Shown: positions 27,495 to 35,629 of the stretch, piece by piece
How positions within the stretch are numbered: the stretch's first letter is position 1
How the letters are laid out: the number at the start of each line of letters is the position of its first letter
Assembly (NCBI GenBank): GCA_963750395.1
Contig: CAVVQM010000008.1
Span: 410,815-474,814, forward strand
Length of the DNA: 64,000 nt
Reading direction: 5' to 3'
Source: JADJPO01 sp963750395
GTDB taxonomy: Bacteria > Actinomycetota > Actinomycetes > Actinomycetales > Kineosporiaceae
Position numbers and translations under genes: made by a program
The notes under the pieces: generated by a model
The model's input: the letters and a program-made list of their open reading frames with translations, nothing else
Database searches by the model: none
What the model was told of the DNA's origin: nothing

Positions 27495-28064
27495 ATGGAT
27501 CCCGTGGAACGACCCCCGGCGATCGTGCGCTGGACCCTGCAGCTCGAGGATGCCACCGAGCTCGACGCCGCCGTGCAGGCGGTGGAGCCGAAGATCCGCG
27601 AGGTGTTCGGAACGGGGACCCGAGCCTCAGTGCTGCGTGGCGACTGGCTCGGCCACGCGGTCCACCCGGTGCTGACCGACGTCGTGCTCGGCACGTGGAC
27701 CTCCGCCACCGTGCTCGATCTGGTCGGGGGTGGCGAGTCATCCGTCGCGGCCCGGCGGCTCATCGGAACCGGCCTGCTCGCCGTCGCACCGACAGCCTGG
27801 ACCGGGTGGGCGGAATGGTCGGCAGCGGGCCCACGCGAGAAGCGGGTCGGCCTCGTGCACGCCGCCACCGCTGGCCTGGCCATCAGCATGTACGCGGCGT
27901 CGTGGGTCTCCCGCCGGCGTGGTCGGCACGGAACCGGCGTCAGACTGGCACTGGCCGGCGCGGCGGTCTCAGCCGTCGGTGGGTACCTGGGTGGGCACCT
28001 GGCATCGGCACGCAACCTGAGTAGCCGCCACCCCGCCTACGACGAAGCGTCGCCCGAAGCGTGA
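27495..28064 (+). CDS. DUF2231-like membrane protein
   Basis: A protein of 189 residues starting at ATG 27495 behind GAGGAGG. It has an N-terminal acidic stretch, then LRGDWLGHAVHPVLTDVVLGTWTSATVLDLV, the DUF2231 hallmark (GHxxHP), followed by three more helices and a GGYLGGHLAS helix. The family is often associated with heme- or redox-containing membrane proteins, but no partner is seen here. It follows the DUF2254 gene by 104 bp and may share its transcript. Confidence 0.8.
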   Translation: MDPVERPPAIVRWTLQLEDATELDAAVQAVEPKIREVFGTGTRASVLRGDWLGHAVHPVLTDVVLGTWTSATVLDLVGGGESSVAARRLIGTGLLAVAPTAWTGWAEWSAAGPREKRVGLVHAATAGLAISMYAASWVSRRRGRHGTGVRLALAGAAVSAVGGYLGGHLASARNLSSRHPAYDEASPEA

Positions 28065-28233
28065 CCAGCGGGGTCCACACCAGGTCGTGACGCCGTCGCG
28101 CCCAGCCCGTCAGCGGTGACCATGGTTGCTTGGCTGAGCAGGCCAGGCGTCGTGGGGACCGCTGGACGCCCGCGTATCGAGAATGCTTGCGTGGCGGTCG
28201 GTTTCGATACATTGAGGTTCGGAAGCGTCTGAC

Positions 28234-28250
28234 GGACACGAACAGTGTCC
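28234..28250. promoter_or_regulatory. Inverted repeat GGACAC-GAACA-GTGTCC
   Basis: A perfect 6-bp dyad with a 5-base spacer lies in the 212-bp gap between the DUF2231 stop and the VWA fragment stop (convergent). It could be a short terminator stem or an operator; no T-run follows on either strand. The rest of the gap contains nothing recognised. Confidence 0.25.
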
Positions 28251-28276
28251 TGTCCGCGCGGGGTGGAGATCGCTGA

Positions 28277-28860
28277 TCACGCCTGACTCAGAGCGCGGAA
28301 GAACACCTGCCCGATGTCGGCGGGATCAGGCGAGACGTAGGCCGACCCCTTGGTGGTCGCGGCGATCGAGGCCAATGCCTTCTGATCGGCGTCCGCGCCG
28401 TAGGCGATCGTCGGGAAGCGGACCGGGCGGGCCTGGTCCTGCTCGGCCTCGAGGGTCGCCAGCAACGAGGACAGGTCGGGACTGTTGGGGTCATCGTTGC
28501 GGCCGTCGGTCAGCAGCACGACCACGTTGGGTTCCCCGGGGCTGTAGCTCTCACTCATCGCCCTGAAGGCGGCCAACGCCGAGTCGTACAGCCGGTGTCG
28601 CCACGAGGAGTGAGCCCGCGGACGGCGGCCACCAGGTTGCTCAACCGGTTCTGCCCGCTGATGGGGTCACCGACGGGCCCGGTCGGGACGAGCTCACGGT
28701 AGTCGTCGCGCCCCTGCAACGCGGTGGCGAACTCCCACAGCCCGATCCCGGCTTCGGGCGGTACCAACTGCATGCCCGCGATCGCCGCCTCCTGGGCGAA
28801 CTGCAGCTTGGTCCGAGCGGCGGAGGCGGTCTGTGACGACCCCGCTGGCGCTCCCATCCC
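28277..28860 (-). pseudogene. VWA-domain protein fragment (N-truncated, frameshifted)
   Basis: The C-terminal VWA half reads MQLVPPEAGIGLWEFATALQG, then NRLSNLVAAVRGLTP, RGDTG, a frameshift at about 28593 (a lost C), then LYDSALAAFRAMSES, VVVLLTDGRNDDPN and TIAYGADADQKALASIAATTKG. It resembles the C-terminus of solute-binding/VWA hybrid proteins. The metal-binding DxSxS motif should lie where AGMGAPAGSS begins, but the preceding residues do not match, so the N-terminus appears lost. Confidence 0.6.
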
Positions 28861-29201
28861 CGCCAGGAGGAAAGCAGCAGGAAAGGTAAGGGTGGGCACG
28901 ACCCGGTTCCAGCCGGTGTCCTGTAGGTCGTGGTCCCAGGTCAGTTGGCTGCGCCGGTGGACATCGCGCAGTTGTTGGCGGAGGCGGCGGGTCTGACGGG
29001 GAGACAGCCGTTCGCGCGTGCTCGGTCAGGAACGCGGCGCGGGCTGCGGCCACGTCACGGCGGGCGGTGGCGCCGTCCAGGCCGGCGGCGTGGAGCAGCT
29101 GTGCCGCGGCGTCTCCCGCGGTCGGTGGCCCGTACGGACGAAGGTCGTGCTGCCAGGGGTCGATCTGCCGGCGCGGTGAAAGCGCGAGGGCCCCGGATCT
29201 G
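28861..29201 (-). other. Unassigned stretch between the VWA fragment and the dehydrogenase
   Basis: Reading the minus strand gives a helical-looking frame (RPYGPPTAGDAAAQLLHAAGLDGATARRDVAAARAAFLTEHARTAVSP). It is followed, after a one-base shift near 28995, by RRLRQQLRDVHRRSQLTWDHDLQDTGWNRVVP running into the VWA fragment. I do not recognise either part. It may be the 3' portion of a decayed gene fused to the VWA remnant. Confidence 0.3.
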
Positions 29202-30185
29202 TCAGCGTCGGTGGACTTCGGTCTGGACGCGGTTGACGAGGACCTCGTGGCCGGGCGCCTCTGGCTCGTCGTCAACGATCGCCGGGGGGAAGCCGTCGGC
29301 GAGCACCTGCAGTCCGGTGGCCTCTTCGAGGCGGCGGATGACCTGGGGCGACCAGGCGCGGGGACCGTACCGGGCCACCGCGTCGTCGAAGACCGCGCCG
29401 AGCGCTGGGGCGATCTCAAGGGGGATGCCGGCACGATCGGCCACCCTCTGGAACAACCCCAGATCCTTGACGACCAGATCCATCGTGAAGCTGATGTCGC
29501 GGCTGCCGTTGAGGATGACCTGGCTCTCGGTCTCGTGGACGAACGAGTTGCCCGAGGAGATCCGGATCGCCTCGTAGGTGGTCGCGAGATCCATCCCGGC
29601 CGCCGTCGAGGTGATCAGCGCTTCGCACAGTGCGACGAGGTTCGCCGTCGCCAGGTAGTTGGTCACGACCTTCAGGATCGATGCCGACCCCACCGGGCCG
29701 GTGTGCAGCACCTGGCGCCCCATCGTGGTCAGGACCGGCAGCATGCGCTCGAACACCACGCGGTCGCAGCCGGCGAGAATCGCGATGTTTCCGGTCGCTG
29801 CCCGGTGACAGCCACCCGATACCGGACAGTCGAGCGCCGCCGCACCCGTCGCGGTGACCAGGTCCGCCAGACGGCGGACCTCCGCATCGTCGGTCGTGCT
29901 CATCTCGGCCCAGACCGTGCCGGGTCCCAGGCCCGCCAGCAGGCCATCGTCGGCCTCCATCACCGCCGCGCTGGCCGCCGGCGTCGGCAGGCAGGTGATC
30001 ACCGCGTCGCAGTCCTGCGCGATCTGCCGAGGCGACGTCCCCCACCTCGCACCGTCCGCCAGCAGCGGCACGGCGGCGGTCTCGTCCAGGTCGCGAACGA
30101 CCAGGTCATACCCGTTGCGCAACAGCGTGGCGGCGAGCTTGCCCCCCACGTTGCCCAGCCCGATGAACCCGACGGTCTCGATCAT
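29202..30185 (-). CDS. 3-hydroxyisobutyrate dehydrogenase-like NAD(P)-dependent oxidoreductase
   Basis: A protein of 327 residues from ATG 30185 behind GAGGGTGAC. The N-terminal Rossmann fold starts VGFIGLGNVGGKLAATLLRNGY. The family motif DCPVSGGCHRAATGNIAILAGC is followed by the catalytic lysine region (ILKVVTNYLATANLVALCEAL) and DLVVKDLGLF. The beta-hydroxyacid dehydrogenase family oxidises 3-hydroxyisobutyrate, tartronate semialdehyde or similar substrates. Divergent transcription from the acyl-CoA dehydrogenase gene hints at an acyl or valine-type catabolic role. The 289-bp divergent gap shows no other gene. Confidence 0.9.
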   Translation of the reverse strand: MIETVGFIGLGNVGGKLAATLLRNGYDLVVRDLDETAAVPLLADGARWGTSPRQIAQDCDAVITCLPTPAASAAVMEADDGLLAGLGPGTVWAEMSTTDDAEVRRLADLVTATGAAALDCPVSGGCHRAATGNIAILAGCDRVVFERMLPVLTTMGRQVLHTGPVGSASILKVVTNYLATANLVALCEALITSTAAGMDLATTYEAIRISSGNSFVHETESQVILNGSRDISFTMDLVVKDLGLFQRVADRAGIPLEIAPALGAVFDDAVARYGPRAWSPQVIRRLEEATGLQVLADGFPPAIVDDEPEAPGHEVLVNRVQTEVHRR

Positions 30186-30474
30186 GTCACCCTCACGGTT
30201 GTGCGTGTCGCGAGTGTGATCGCTCGCTGCCGGGCGACACAAGAGAATCATCCACCTTCTGAGATCGGCGACACGAGGGTGACGACGTCCCCGCGGGGAC
30301 GTCGCCTACGACGCCGAGCTCGCACGCCGCATTCGTGGCTGTCACCGGCCATGGTCAATGCCCAGCGCCCCGTTCCGTTCTCGGATTCCTCGCACGAGCA
30401 GGTCGGTCCGCTGGAGCAGGTGCTCGGGCGTTGGCCACCGAATGCACTGGGCGAAGGGGTCTTAGGGTCGAGAG

Positions 30475-31731
30475 ATGGACTTCTCCCCCTCCACCCGGTC
30501 CGCGGACCTGACCGCTCGTCTAGCGGCTTTCGTGGCCGAAGAGATCATGCCGATCGAGGCCTCGTACCACCGCGACCTCGAGGAGGCACGACGCACCGGC
30601 GACCCATGGCAACCGCTGCCGGTCCTCGAGGACCTCAAGGCCAGAGCCCGCGCGCAGGGCCTGTGGAACCTCTTCCTGCCCAAGGAGCATGCAGGGGAGT
30701 ACGCCGCGAAGTACGGCACGGACGGCGGCGAGGGACTGTCGAACGTCGACTATGCCCCCCTCGCCGAGATCATGGGCCGTTCGACGATCGCCCCGCTGGT
30801 GTTCAACTGCAACGCCCCCGACACAGGCAACATGGAGGTGCTGCTGCGCTACGGCACCCGCGAGCAGCGCGACCGCTGGCTCGACCCGCTGCTCGATGGC
30901 CGGATCCGTTCGGCGTTCACGATGACCGAGCCCGACGTGGCCTCCTCCGACGCCACCACCATGGAGGCGACCGCAGTCGTCGACGGCGACGACGTGGTCG
31001 TCAACGGGCGGAAGTGGTGGTCGACCGGCGTCGGCCACCCTGACTGCGAGATCTATGTCTTCATGGGGGTCACGGACCCGGACGCCGACCGGCACCACCG
31101 GCACTCCATGGTGCTCGTGCCTCGCGACACCCCCGGGGTGAGGATCGAGCGGATGCTCAACACCATGGGCTACTACGACGAGCCGCTGGGGCACGGCGAG
31201 GTGTCCTTCACCGACGTGCGGGTGCCTGTGGCCAACATCCTCTCCGGTCCGGGCGAGGCCTTCGCGATCGCCCAGGGCCGGCTCGGTCCCGGTCGGGTGC
31301 ACCACTGCATGCGGTTGATCGGTCTGGCCGAGATGGCGCTGGAACACGCCTGCCGGCGGGGTCTGGAGCGCAGCGCCTTCGGCAGGCCGCTGGCCGCGCT
31401 CGGCGGCAACCGGGAGCGGATCGCCGACGCGCGCATCGCCATCGAGCAGGCTCGGCTGCTGGTACTGCACGCCGCCTGGAAGCTCGACACCGGCGGTCCG
31501 ATGAGTGCGCTGTCGGAGGTCTCGCAGATCAAGGTGGCGGTCCCGACGATGGCGACCCGGGTCATCGACATGGCGCTGCAGCTGCACGGTGGCGGGGGGA
31601 TGTGCGACGACTACCCGCTCGCTCTGGCCTACGTCGTCGCCCGCAGCCTGCGGCTGGCCGACGGGCCGGACGAGGTCCACCGCGCGCTGGTGGCTCGCCT
31701 CGAGCTCGGCAAGCACGGTGGGCACCGGTGA
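30475..31731 (+). CDS. Acyl-CoA dehydrogenase
   Basis: A protein of 418 residues with the ACAD fold. It has an N-terminal helical domain, the FAD-site block FTMTEPDVASSDATTMEATAV, then NGRKWWSTGVGHPDCEIYVFMGVTD, and a C-terminal domain with ARLLVLHAAWKLDTGGPMSALSEVSQIKVAVP and ALQLHGGGGMCDDYPLALAYVVARSLRLADGPDEVHRALVARLELGK. It resembles the ACAD10/11-LvaC branch. Its TGA overlaps the GTG of the downstream kinase-like gene, so the two are translationally coupled. Confidence 0.92.
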   Translation: MDFSPSTRSADLTARLAAFVAEEIMPIEASYHRDLEEARRTGDPWQPLPVLEDLKARARAQGLWNLFLPKEHAGEYAAKYGTDGGEGLSNVDYAPLAEIMGRSTIAPLVFNCNAPDTGNMEVLLRYGTREQRDRWLDPLLDGRIRSAFTMTEPDVASSDATTMEATAVVDGDDVVVNGRKWWSTGVGHPDCEIYVFMGVTDPDADRHHRHSMVLVPRDTPGVRIERMLNTMGYYDEPLGHGEVSFTDVRVPVANILSGPGEAFAIAQGRLGPGRVHHCMRLIGLAEMALEHACRRGLERSAFGRPLAALGGNRERIADARIAIEQARLLVLHAAWKLDTGGPMSALSEVSQIKVAVPTMATRVIDMALQLHGGGGMCDDYPLALAYVVARSLRLADGPDEVHRALVARLELGKHGGHR

Positions 31732-32786
31732 CCGCCCGCCCGGTACGCGACCAGGATGCCTTCGACGTCGTCGCCATGGCCGGCTGGCTGCGCGGGCACG
31801 CTGCACCGGAGTTCGCCGCAGAGCTTCACGGAGTGCCGGAGGTGCGGCAGTTCACCGGCGGCGCCTCCAACCTCACCTACCTGCTGCGCTACCCCGGCCG
31901 TGACCTGATCCTGCGCCGTCCGCCGACCGGTGCGAAGGCCAAGAGCGCCCACGACATGGGCCGGGAGTACCGCATCCAGGCCGGTCTGCGCCCCGTCTTC
32001 CCGCTCGTCGCGCAGATGGTGGCCCTGTGCGAGGACTCGGTGGTCATCGGCTCGGAGTTCTACGTGATGGAGAAGCTCGAGGGCACCATCCTGCGCCGTG
32101 ACCTTCCGTTCGACCTGACGCCGGAGCAGGTCTCGACGCTGTGCGGCAACGCCTTCGACGTCCTGGCCGGCCTGCATCGCGTCGATGTCCGGGTTGCCGG
32201 GCTGGGCGACCTGGACCGTGGTCAGGGATACGTCGCCCGACAGGTGGCGGGCTGGACCGATCGATTCGCGCGCGCCCGCACCGACGACACCGGCGACTGG
32301 TCCGCGATCACCGGGTGGCTCGACGCCCACCAGCCGACCGACGTGGCGACCTGTCTGATCCACAACGACTTCCGCTTCGACAACCTGGTCCTGGACCGTG
32401 ACGACCCACTGAGGATCGTGGGTGTCCTGGACTGGGAGCTGGCCACGATCGGTGACCCGCTGATGGACCTCGGCGGAGCGCTGGCCTACTGGGTCGAGGA
32501 GGGCGACGACGAGCGCTTCCGGGGTCTGCGGCGCCAGCCCACCACGGCGCCGGGCATGTGGACTCGCGCCGAGATCGTCGAGCGCTACTGCGCGCGGATG
32601 GGCCTGGCGATGACGGCCGAGCGGTGGCGGTTCTACGAAGTGTTCGGGCTCTTCCGGCTCGCCGTCATCGCCCAGCAGATCTGGTACCGCTATGTGGTGG
32701 GCCAGACCTCCAACGAGGCGTACGCCGCCTTCGGCCCGGCCGTGGCGTACCTCGAGACCCGATGTCGCAGGCTGGTGGGCACCTGA
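31728..32786 (+). CDS. Aminoglycoside-phosphotransferase-fold kinase (ACAD10/11- or LvaA-like)
   Basis: A protein of 352 residues starting at GTG 31728 (GTGA overlap with the upstream stop). Motifs are the nucleotide loop FTGGASNLTYLLRYPGRDLILRRPP, the catalytic loop LIHNDFRFDNLVLD and the metal-binding VLDWELATIGDPLMDLG. In animals this kinase is fused to an acyl-CoA dehydrogenase (ACAD10/ACAD11). In Pseudomonas the pair LvaA/LvaC handles 4-hydroxyacyl-CoA. I infer a similar 4-hydroxyacyl-CoA phosphorylation role; antibiotic resistance is unlikely. Confidence 0.88.
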   Translation: MTARPVRDQDAFDVVAMAGWLRGHAAPEFAAELHGVPEVRQFTGGASNLTYLLRYPGRDLILRRPPTGAKAKSAHDMGREYRIQAGLRPVFPLVAQMVALCEDSVVIGSEFYVMEKLEGTILRRDLPFDLTPEQVSTLCGNAFDVLAGLHRVDVRVAGLGDLDRGQGYVARQVAGWTDRFARARTDDTGDWSAITGWLDAHQPTDVATCLIHNDFRFDNLVLDRDDPLRIVGVLDWELATIGDPLMDLGGALAYWVEEGDDERFRGLRRQPTTAPGMWTRAEIVERYCARMGLAMTAERWRFYEVFGLFRLAVIAQQIWYRYVVGQTSNEAYAAFGPAVAYLETRCRRLVGT

Positions 32787-32923
32787 TCGCCGCGGCAGTC
32801 GGGGAGCGCGCAGCATGACCTCTTCCGTCCGATTCGAGGGAGCTCCGGCTGTCATACTCGGGACGGTGAAGCATTCACTGTCGGGCAACCCGGTCGCCGC
32901 GGCAGGGTCATGAGGCCAGGGTC

Positions 32924-33709
32924 ATGAGGCAGGGAGCTGCTGAGCTGCTCGACGACCTCGGTCGTCCGGTGCTCCTCGCCCGTCCGCCGCGGCGTGTGGT
33001 GTCCCTCGTCCCCTCCCTGACCGAATCGATCGCCGCGTCGGCGCCCGGTCTTCTTGTGGGGGCGACGAACTGGTGCACGCACCCGCCGGACCTCGACGTG
33101 ACCCGGGTCCGGGGGACCAAGAACCCCGACCTGAAAGCAGTCCTCGACCTCGCGCCGGACCTGGTCATAGCCAACCAGGAGGAGAACCGGGCCGTGGATG
33201 TGGCCGCGCTCGAGGCCGCGGACATCCCCGTGTGGGTCACCGCGCCGAACACGGTCGACGCCGCGCTCACGTCGCTCGATCGGCTGTTGCTCCTGGCTTG
33301 CGCCCTCCCGGCCCGGCCCGCGTGGCTGGACCGTGCCCGGGCCGTCTGGAAGGCCCCACCGACCATCGGGCGGACCTGCGCGGCGGTCCTTGTGTGGCGC
33401 CGGCCGTGGATGGCCGTGGGCTCCGATACGTTCGCCGGCGACGTCCTGGCACGGCTCGGGGTCGGTAACGCCTTCGCCGACGTCGGGGCGCGCTACCCGC
33501 ACACCACGGTCGAGGAGATCCGAGCCCTCGCCCCCGACGTCGTCGTCCTGCCCGACGAGCCGTATGCCTTCACCATCGAGGACGGGCCGGAGGCGTTCGA
33601 CGGGATGCGCTGCGTGCTCGTCTCCGGACGGGACCTCACCTGGTACGGGCCCAGCCTGGTGACCGCTCGCGCCAAGCTCGAGGAGGCCCTACTCCGCACT
33701 GACGGCTGA
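32924..33709 (+). CDS. BtuF/TroA-like helical-backbone metal receptor protein
   Basis: A protein of 261 residues with the periplasmic-binding-protein fold of BtuF: PPRRVVSLVPSLTESIAASAP, GATNWCTHPP, VLDLAPDLVIANQEENRAVDVAAL and VEEIRALAPDVVVLPDEPY. There is no signal peptide or lipobox, and no ABC transporter genes flank it, so it may act inside the cell. The start lies just after a short direct repeat (CAGGGTCATGAGG twice, 32904-32930). The first repeat contains an ATG that runs into TGA after four codons. Confidence 0.8.
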   Translation: MRQGAAELLDDLGRPVLLARPPRRVVSLVPSLTESIAASAPGLLVGATNWCTHPPDLDVTRVRGTKNPDLKAVLDLAPDLVIANQEENRAVDVAALEAADIPVWVTAPNTVDAALTSLDRLLLLACALPARPAWLDRARAVWKAPPTIGRTCAAVLVWRRPWMAVGSDTFAGDVLARLGVGNAFADVGARYPHTTVEEIRALAPDVVVLPDEPYAFTIEDGPEAFDGMRCVLVSGRDLTWYGPSLVTARAKLEEALLRTDG

Positions 33710-33731
33710 CCCGTGGTGGCAGGGCGATGCG

Positions 33732-34310
33732 TCAGGCGTCATGCGGAGAATCCACGTCGCGGGTCCGCGCGGGTGCGGCCAGGACACGTCTGACCATGGG
33801 CTCGAAGAACTCCAACGACTCCCAGTCGTAGTCGGGGTCGAACGAGACCTGGTCGTAGCGGGCGCAGAAATCCACTGTCGCCTGGTAGTAGGGATGGTCG
33901 CGCCACCGGTCTCGGGCGTCGGGGTCGGCACCGATGTGGTGGAAGTAGTACTTGCCCTGGAAGACCCCGTGGTGCTTGACGATCCAGTAGTTCTTGTCGC
34001 TCACGTACGGTCGGAGCACCGCCGCGGCGACCTCGGAGTGGTTGGCGGGCGCGAGATGATCGCCGATGTCGTGGAGCAGCACGCACACCACCGTCTCCTC
34101 GTCCTCACCAGCGCGGTGTGCCCGGGTGGCGGCCTGCAGGCAATGCTCCAGCCGGGTGATCAGGTAGCCGGCCGAGTCGTCCATCGTCCGCAGCCAGTTC
34201 AGCACCCGATCGGGGAATCCGCGCAGAGCCTCGGACTCCAGACGACCGAGCATCTCGTACTCCGCAGCGGTTCCGTCGGACATCCTCGTGAAACGGACGA
34301 CGTCGGTCAT
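33732..34310 (-). CDS. tmpB: PhnZ/TmpB-like HD-domain mixed-valent diiron oxygenase
   Basis: A protein of 192 residues. Metal-ligand candidates are His56 (LEHCLQAATRAH), His80-Asp81 (LLHDIGDH), His91, His113/114 (VKHHGVF), His124 and Asp153 (CARYDQ). The layout fits HD-domain oxygenases such as PhnZ and TmpB, which oxidatively cleave the C-P bond of 1-hydroxyphosphonates, rather than nucleotide hydrolases. Its ATG overlaps the TGA of the upstream dioxygenase (ATGA), which fits the two-enzyme TmpA/TmpB pathway from 2-trimethylaminoethylphosphonate to glycine betaine plus phosphate. Substrate assignment is by context. Confidence 0.8.
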   Translation of the reverse strand: MTDVVRFTRMSDGTAAEYEMLGRLESEALRGFPDRVLNWLRTMDDSAGYLITRLEHCLQAATRAHRAGEDEETVVCVLLHDIGDHLAPANHSEVAAAVLRPYVSDKNYWIVKHHGVFQGKYYFHHIGADPDARDRWRDHPYYQATVDFCARYDQVSFDPDYDWESLEFFEPMVRRVLAAPARTRDVDSPHDA

Positions 34311-35470
34311 CGGTTGCCCCCAGCAGCGGACAGCGGCCTGTGCGTGCCCAGCAGCACACGACGGCGAGCCATCAAGTCGTCGTACTCCATGTAGACGTCC
34401 TGGAGATGGCGTGCGCCACTGGTGGGATCGAAGGCCAGGCGACCATGCAGCACGCGATGACCGTGAACGGTCAGGAGATCGCCGTTGCGGGTCTTGAACA
34501 CGTACTTGTAGGTGTCGCTGTCCACCATGGCGCCCAGCTTGCGATAGGCCGCGTAGAACAACTCCACGTCGGCGAACGGCACGTCCAGCGGCACGGCGAG
34601 CTGGTTGGAGTAGCGGAAGGTCTGAACCTGACCCTCGGGGTCGAGCCGCACCATCGGCGCCTGCGCGTAGGTGTCCTCGGTGTCGCTGAACAGCTGGTAG
34701 CCGACGGGCACGCGGGTCAATGTCTCGAAGGCCGCAGGATCGTCGCGCCGGAGATCGGCGAGCACAGCCCAACCGTCCGTCAGGGTGGTCTCCCCGCCCC
34801 TGGCCTCGTTGACCAGGAAGTGCAGTAGCTGGATGCTCGGCGGCCACTGATAGCTGGGCAGATCGGTGTGGGGTTTGAGCTCCAGCGGGGTATGGGCGAC
34901 GTTGTAGCCGGCCGGGTCGTGCCGGACATTGTGGATTCGCTCGAAGGCGGTCCTGCGCACGTGGCCGATGGATTCGGCGAAGCGCTCGACCTCGCCGGGA
35001 ACGCTCGGCGTTCCGCGGACGACGGCGACACCGAGGTCCCGGACGGCGTCCAGGTAGGCGAGCTGACCGGCCCTCGTGTCGACGACGGCACTGTGGTCGA
35101 ACGAGGGGATCGCCTGGATGCCGGCGTCCCACAAGGTGGGTTCGTGCCGTCGCGCGGCCCGGGCGTCATCGGAGTAGTCGTGGCGACGCAACCACGAGTG
35201 GGAGTACACCGAGTCGTGTCCGTCGTTCCAGACGACGTGCAGCCCTGCGTCCTTCCAGGCCGCGCTCGTCGGCGCGACGTCGTCGGGGATGGACGCCGTG
35301 TAGAGGCGTCGCTCCGCGGACTGCGGCACCCGGCAGCGGTCGCACCAGCAGTTGTCCCGCAGCCAGACGTAGTGAAACGACATCACCTCCGACCCGACCG
35401 CCAGGCGCAGGTAGCGCTCCAGGAGGGCGACCGTCGGGGCGATGGTCGTCGGCGCGGTGACAGAGGTCAT
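34307..35470 (-). CDS. tmpA: Gamma-butyrobetaine-dioxygenase-like Fe(II)/2OG oxygenase (TmpA-like)
   Basis: A protein of 387 residues. The N-terminal GBBH-like zinc domain (WLRDNCWCDRCRVPQSAERRL, Cys41, Cys43, Cys46) precedes a TauD-type double-stranded beta-helix with iron ligands His201-x-Asp203 (KPHTDLPSYQ) and the late histidine in VHGHRVLHGR. Genuine butyrobetaine hydroxylases share this fold. The 4-bp overlap with an HD oxygenase points instead to TmpA, which hydroxylates 2-trimethylaminoethylphosphonate. GGAGCGG precedes ATG 35470. It is divergent from the LysR gene. Confidence 0.82.
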   Translation of the reverse strand: MTSVTAPTTIAPTVALLERYLRLAVGSEVMSFHYVWLRDNCWCDRCRVPQSAERRLYTASIPDDVAPTSAAWKDAGLHVVWNDGHDSVYSHSWLRRHDYSDDARAARRHEPTLWDAGIQAIPSFDHSAVVDTRAGQLAYLDAVRDLGVAVVRGTPSVPGEVERFAESIGHVRRTAFERIHNVRHDPAGYNVAHTPLELKPHTDLPSYQWPPSIQLLHFLVNEARGGETTLTDGWAVLADLRRDDPAAFETLTRVPVGYQLFSDTEDTYAQAPMVRLDPEGQVQTFRYSNQLAVPLDVPFADVELFYAAYRKLGAMVDSDTYKYVFKTRNGDLLTVHGHRVLHGRLAFDPTSGARHLQDVYMEYDDLMARRRVLLGTHRPLSAAGGNR

Positions 35471-35576
35471 GACCGCTCCATGGCTCGGTGGGGGCGGGCG
35501 ATGTGGTCCGGCGGGTCAGCCGCACGTGACGTTTCTGTGAGTGTTGGCCGAGCACAATGCCCATGTCAAACGTTCA

Positions 35577-35599
35577 TTTCGGCCCCTAAGGGGTCGAAA
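35577..35599. promoter_or_regulatory. 23-bp near-perfect palindrome between tmpA and the LysR gene
   Basis: Arms TTTCGGCCCCT and AGGGGTCGAAA pair with one mismatch around a central A/T pair. It ends 31 bp before the LysR start and 107 bp before tmpA in the 159-bp divergent region. It is a likely autoregulatory operator for the LysR protein. The lack of a T-run and the position between divergent starts argue against a terminator. Confidence 0.55.
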
Positions 35600-35629
35600 T
35601 TGTGTGGCTCGCCGGGTGATGATCCTGCG

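Noticed and set aside
31728..32786. Aminoglycoside resistance gene
   Set aside because: The APH fold is present, but the overlap with an acyl-CoA dehydrogenase gene and the sequence wording match the ACAD10/11-LvaA type.
34307..35470. Carnitine biosynthesis gamma-butyrobetaine hydroxylase
   Set aside because: The domain layout is the same, but the overlap with a PhnZ/TmpB-like gene makes a TmpA role more likely.
34868..35629. N-terminal extension of the LysR gene
   Set aside because: It is antisense to tmpA, lacks a domain, and the standard LysR N-terminus starts at 35630.
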